Assembly (NCBI RefSeq): GCF_905120345.1
Contig: NZ_CAJHOA010000002.1
Span: forward strand, 1-43,676
Length of the DNA stretch: 43,676 nucleotides
Origin: Denitrificimonas caeni
Lineage (GTDB): Bacteria > Pseudomonadota > Gammaproteobacteria > Pseudomonadales > Pseudomonadaceae
Direction: 5' to 3'
In this document: positions 41,686-43,676 of the stretch, piece after piece
Layout of the letters: every line of letters starts with the position of its first letter
How positions within the stretch are numbered: position 1 is the stretch's first letter
Made by a program: the position numbers and the translations under genes
The notes under the pieces: generated by a model
The model's database searches: none
Seen by the model: the letters and a program-made list of their open reading frames with translations, nothing else
Told to the model about the DNA's origin: nothing

Positions 41686-42187
41686 GTCCAACCTCCGGCT
41701 GAATCACACAAATCTCATTTGCTTGCTCAGCGTCAATATAGGTTTTTATTTCGTTTTCAAGCTTTATTTTTTCACCTGCAGACAACTTATCCTGGCGCTT
41801 CGCCAATGCATCAGCAAGAAAAACAACCTTACCTTCAGCATAATAAAAAACGAGCCGTATATCGCCTTTACGCAATCGCCAAACAACATGTGTAATACCT
41901 TTATAGTCAAACTCATGCAGCTGATGACTTTGCTTCTTATCGTAAAAACTCTCTAACGGCTGGCCAGTTTGAGCAACCTGAAGCAATTTAGCTAAAGCCG
42001 ACAACGCAGCTTTACCGTCAACTCGATTGCTTTTACCTAAATCGGCAATTTGCTTTAAAAAATAGCATGTATTGGGATCTTGAGAAGCACACCGTGCCAT
42101 CAGTTTCCAGCGGTCGAGACGAGGTACTATGTCAGGAAACGGCTTCCCTATAGTGGTTTCGGTGATCTCCAGCAAGTGAATGGTCAT
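41675..42187 (-). CDS. HigB/RelE-superfamily toxin
   Basis: The 170-residue protein ends in a RelE/HigB (Gp49-like) domain: VWRLRKGDIRLVFYYAEGKVVFLADALAKRQDKLSAGEKIKLENEIKTYID, with the basic residues usual for ribosome-dependent mRNA interferases. An N-terminal extension of about 70 residues is longer than in E. coli RelE or HigB. The ATG at 42187 is used, since the upstream start would be TTG with a poor context. Toxin-first order matches HigBA. It heads the three-gene operon with the antitoxin and the SecB-like gene. Confidence 0.82.
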   Translation of the reverse strand: MTIHLLEITETTIGKPFPDIVPRLDRWKLMARCASQDPNTCYFLKQIADLGKSNRVDGKAALSALAKLLQVAQTGQPLESFYDKKQSHQLHEFDYKGITHVVWRLRKGDIRLVFYYAEGKVVFLADALAKRQDKLSAGEKIKLENEIKTYIDAEQANEICVIQPEVGHVK

Positions 42188-42390
42188 ATTAACTTTTAAG
42201 TGAACCTCAAGCAATCCATTGTTGCAGTTCTAGAGAAGGACTCTCAATTAAATGCTGACGCATCTTACCATTAATACACTTCCTTGCGGCCGTTACATGA
42301 CCCTTCTATCCAATATTGCAACGCGACTTAAACACTCTCATGTAATGCATCGACTGAGTAGCACACTCAGCATATTCACAACAATCTAAT

Positions 42391-42660
42391 AGACTGCCAC
42401 GTCGCTACGCTCCTCGCAGAGACGGTACTGCATAGACTGCCACGGCCTTCGGCCTCGCAGAGACAGAAGCCCGTCATTGCGAACGCAGTGAAGCAATCCA
42501 CCTCACAGACCCCACAGTGCTCAACCATGGGCTGCCACGTCGCTACGCTCCTCGCAGAGACAGCACGGCATAGACTGCCACGGCCTTCGGCCTCGCAGAG
42601 ACAGCACGGCATAGACTGCCGCGTCGCTTCGCTCCTCGCAGAGACGGTACTGTAAGACTC
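42391..42660. repeat. Array of five related ~41-bp palindromic repeats
   Basis: Units start at 42391, 42434, 42532, 42572 and 42613. Each begins AGACTGCC (or CTGCC) and contains either CGTCGCTACGCTCCTCGCAG or CGGCCTTCGGCCTCGCAG followed by AGAC and then GGTACTGCAT or AGCACGGCAT. The GGCC-TTC-GGCC core can form a hairpin. On the other strand these read like the widespread GCGAGGAGCGAAGCGACG type of intergenic repeat. An open frame across them is an artefact. The gap at 42215-42390 shows no gene; it must hold the HigB promoter. Confidence 0.88.
42470..42530 (+). repeat. Left copy of a 61-bp direct repeat flanking the Fic module
   Basis: The unit starts CCCGTCATTGCGAACGCAGT, contains GAAGCAATCCACCTC and ends GCTCAACCATGG. 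A second copy with the same start, middle and end lies at 43616-43676, so the repeats flank the FicT-FicA gene pair in direct orientation. This copy is inserted within the second unit of the 41-bp repeat array. Confidence 0.85.
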
Positions 42661-42686
42661 ACAGAGACGGGACACCGACGCTACGG

Positions 42687-43298
42687 CTACAACCGGATAA
42701 TACTTGTCGCCAGAAGCCGCTCTAACTTCGTGTAAGCCGGCTTCTGTTGACGCGCTTCCCTACATGCAGCGGCCATCCGTTCTCCAGACACCCCGCTCCA
42801 CTGGAAAGCATAACCAGAAAGCTCTGCCAACTGGTCCAAAAATATCCTCTGCACACGGCCGTTACCCTCTCGAAAAGGATGAATCATATTCACCCGACCC
42901 AAGTAATATGCGGCTTTATATGCAAATTCTGTTTCATCCAACTCACGAAGGAAGCTATCTTTCTGCAGCTGATAAAATACCTCAGCAGCCACATCCTCGA
43001 TATTTCGATAAGGCAAAAAAAGCTGACCACCTTTAGAGATTTCAGTTTGTCGTAGCTGACCAGCCCACTCGTAGATATCCCTGAAAAGATAGTGGTGAAT
43101 GCGGCACAGGTGTTCAAGATTGAAGGTCGGCTCTATCGGGTTCGCTATCAACTCCGCAAAAGCCACTTCGCTGATAGCGGCTTCAGCCTCATTCAGCGCT
43201 TGGGTATCCGTAATGCCCAAACGATTTATCAGACATGTAGAACCACTCAGCAGATAAGGATCTTCTTCCTGAAGATCATAGTTCTCATAGCCTTGCAT
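42687..43298 (-). CDS. Fic toxin (FicT / VbhT-like Fic domain)
   Basis: The 203-residue single-domain Fic protein has the full motif HPFREGNGR (catalytic His140), the lead text FNLEHLCRIHHYLFRDIYEWAGQLR typical of stand-alone Fic toxins and the flap-region string KGGQLFLPYRNIED. Such enzymes AMPylate DNA gyrase and topoisomerase IV subunits in studied bacteria. There is no inhibitory (S/T)xxxE(G/N) helix inside it; that helix is in the small gene just upstream, so this is a class I system. ATG at 43298 is preferred to GTG at 43301; only 4 bases separate it from the antitoxin stop. Confidence 0.9.
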   Translation of the reverse strand: MQGYENYDLQEEDPYLLSGSTCLINRLGITDTQALNEAEAAISEVAFAELIANPIEPTFNLEHLCRIHHYLFRDIYEWAGQLRQTEISKGGQLFLPYRNIEDVAAEVFYQLQKDSFLRELDETEFAYKAAYYLGRVNMIHPFREGNGRVQRIFLDQLAELSGYAFQWSGVSGERMAAACREARQQKPAYTKLERLLATSIIRL

Positions 43299-43302
43299 CA
43301 CA

Positions 43303-43494
43303 TCAAGAGGCCGAAGAAGCTTGCTTGTATTTTGCTACCAGTTGCTCTCTTACAGATTTCCCTGACACACGACCAGCAGCCACTTCCAGCATTGTAGCTT
43401 CTGATTGCTTCGACACCTGTATCCCCTCAATGGCCATAGAGCCAACAGCCTGACGAACCTTGAACGCCAATAGTTGAGTTTTGGTGTATTTCAT
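43303..43494 (-). CDS. FicA/VbhA-like antitoxin
   Basis: The 63-residue protein carries the class I inhibitory motif SMAIEGIQVS (Ser-x3-Glu-Gly), whose glutamate blocks ATP binding in the partner Fic protein. The C-terminal part (VSGKSVREQLVAKYKQ) matches the antitoxin VbhA domain. The ATG at 43494 is set by a GGAGG site 7 bases upstream; the frame runs much further upstream through repeats but that part is not protein-like. It precedes and probably couples to the Fic toxin gene. Confidence 0.87.
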   Translation of the reverse strand: MKYTKTQLLAFKVRQAVGSMAIEGIQVSKQSEATMLEVAAGRVSGKSVREQLVAKYKQASSAS

Positions 43495-43560
43495 GTTTTT
43501 CCTCCAGTGACAACCACAGCATAGCGCTGGGAGCCGCACACAGGCAAGACGCCTCACAAC

Positions 43561-43640
43561 CTTTGCGCCCATTCCCCAGTCTTTGCGAACGCCACTCCGT
43601 CTTTGCGAGCACCACCCCGTCTTTGCGAGCGCAGCGAAGC
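43561..43640 (+). repeat. Four tandem 20-bp repeats beginning CTTTGCG
   Basis: Units begin exactly every 20 bp at 43561, 43581, 43601 and 43621, each with CTTTGCG and (except the last) ending CC-AGT or CCCCGT. The fourth unit runs into the 61-bp direct repeat at 43616-43676. The array lies 66 bp upstream of the antitoxin start codon and may overlap the promoter. Confidence 0.85.
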
Positions 43641-43676
43641 AATCCACCTCGCAAACAACGCGGCGCTCAACCATGG
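43616..43676 (+). repeat. Right copy of the 61-bp direct repeat
   Basis: CCCGTCTTTGCGAGCGCAGC, GAAGCAATCCACCTC and the end GCTCAACCATGG match the copy at 42470-42530 with roughly ten to a dozen differences. The window stops right at its end, so further copies may follow. Confidence 0.85.

Noticed and set aside
42391-42660. Possible CRISPR array
   Set aside because: Units are nearly contiguous with no unique spacers of constant length, the cores alternate between two types, and no cas genes are present.
42376-42675. 99-residue open frame with SARSVATWQS and CEAEGRGSLC repeats
   Set aside because: This protein is just the translation of the 41-bp intergenic repeat array; such Ala-Arg-Ser repeats are a common annotation artefact.

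Overview
The window reads as chromosome from a moderate-GC member of the Pseudomonadaceae. The block algW / Nif3-like / cysD / cysNC has the order I know from Pseudomonas, the REP elements (core GTAGGAGCTGGCCATGCCTG) are of Pseudomonas type, and the ethanolamine permease and ExaC-type aldehyde dehydrogenase closely resemble Pseudomonas proteins. No rRNA, tRNA or CRISPR array was seen. All assignments come from reading sequence and recalling families; no search was run.

Layout. 1-0.47 kb: end of a probable IS256-type element and a truncated Rpn remnant. 0.47-5.85 kb: algW protease, Nif3-like protein, and the cysD-cysNC sulfate-activation operon with a bidirectional terminator. 5.9-8.3 kb: ChaN-like lipoprotein and a class II Fic protein. 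8.4-16.7 kb: a heme-uptake locus, made of a leftward operon tonB-hmuS-exbB-exbD-hmuT-hmuU-hmuV and a divergent TonB-dependent receptor sharing a Fur-box promoter region. 16.74-17.95 kb: a TnpB-only IS200/IS605-type element sitting just after the receptor stop codon. 18.1-25.0 kb: an exopolysaccharide module like the Vibrio vps accessory genes: secreted Ala-rich repeat protein, beta-barrel, Wza-like exporter, BY-kinase, PHP phosphatase, VpsP-like and VanZ/VpsQ-like proteins, punctuated by strong hairpins. 24.98-27.07 kb: a group IIC intron inserted against a terminator and inside the stop codon of the VanZ gene. 27.3-34.6 kb: an amino-alcohol operon (PLP phospho-lyase, small-molecule kinase, ethanolamine permease, aldehyde dehydrogenase) with a divergent AraC regulator. 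34.8-40.8 kb: a leftward glycan operon (PglC-like phosphoglycosyl transferase, hexapeptide acetyltransferase, sugar aminotransferase, WbpM/PglF-like dehydratase, O-antigen-ligase-like protein). 40.8-43.7 kb: a defence/addiction island with a three-gene HigB-HigA-SecB toxin-antitoxin-chaperone system, repeat arrays, and a FicT-FicA (VbhTA-like) pair.

How the genes work together. The heme locus is self-contained: receptor, its own TonB/ExbB/ExbD energiser, periplasmic binding protein, ABC importer and cytoplasmic heme handler. The 27-34 kb operon suggests coenzyme-B12-independent ethanolamine catabolism: import, phosphorylation, phospho-lyase cleavage to acetaldehyde plus ammonia and phosphate, then oxidation to acetate; EutBC genes are absent from the window. 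The glycan operon would make a UDP-4-acetamido-(trideoxy) sugar and put it on undecaprenyl phosphate.

Most interesting points: the phospho-lyase ethanolamine operon with 21-bp-spaced operator-like repeats; the HigBA-SecB system; the TnpB lacking the usual RuvC-II glutamate; the intron whose exons can be rejoined to restore the ancestral vpsQ stop codon and terminator; and the 4 x 15-residue repeat protein heading the EPS locus.
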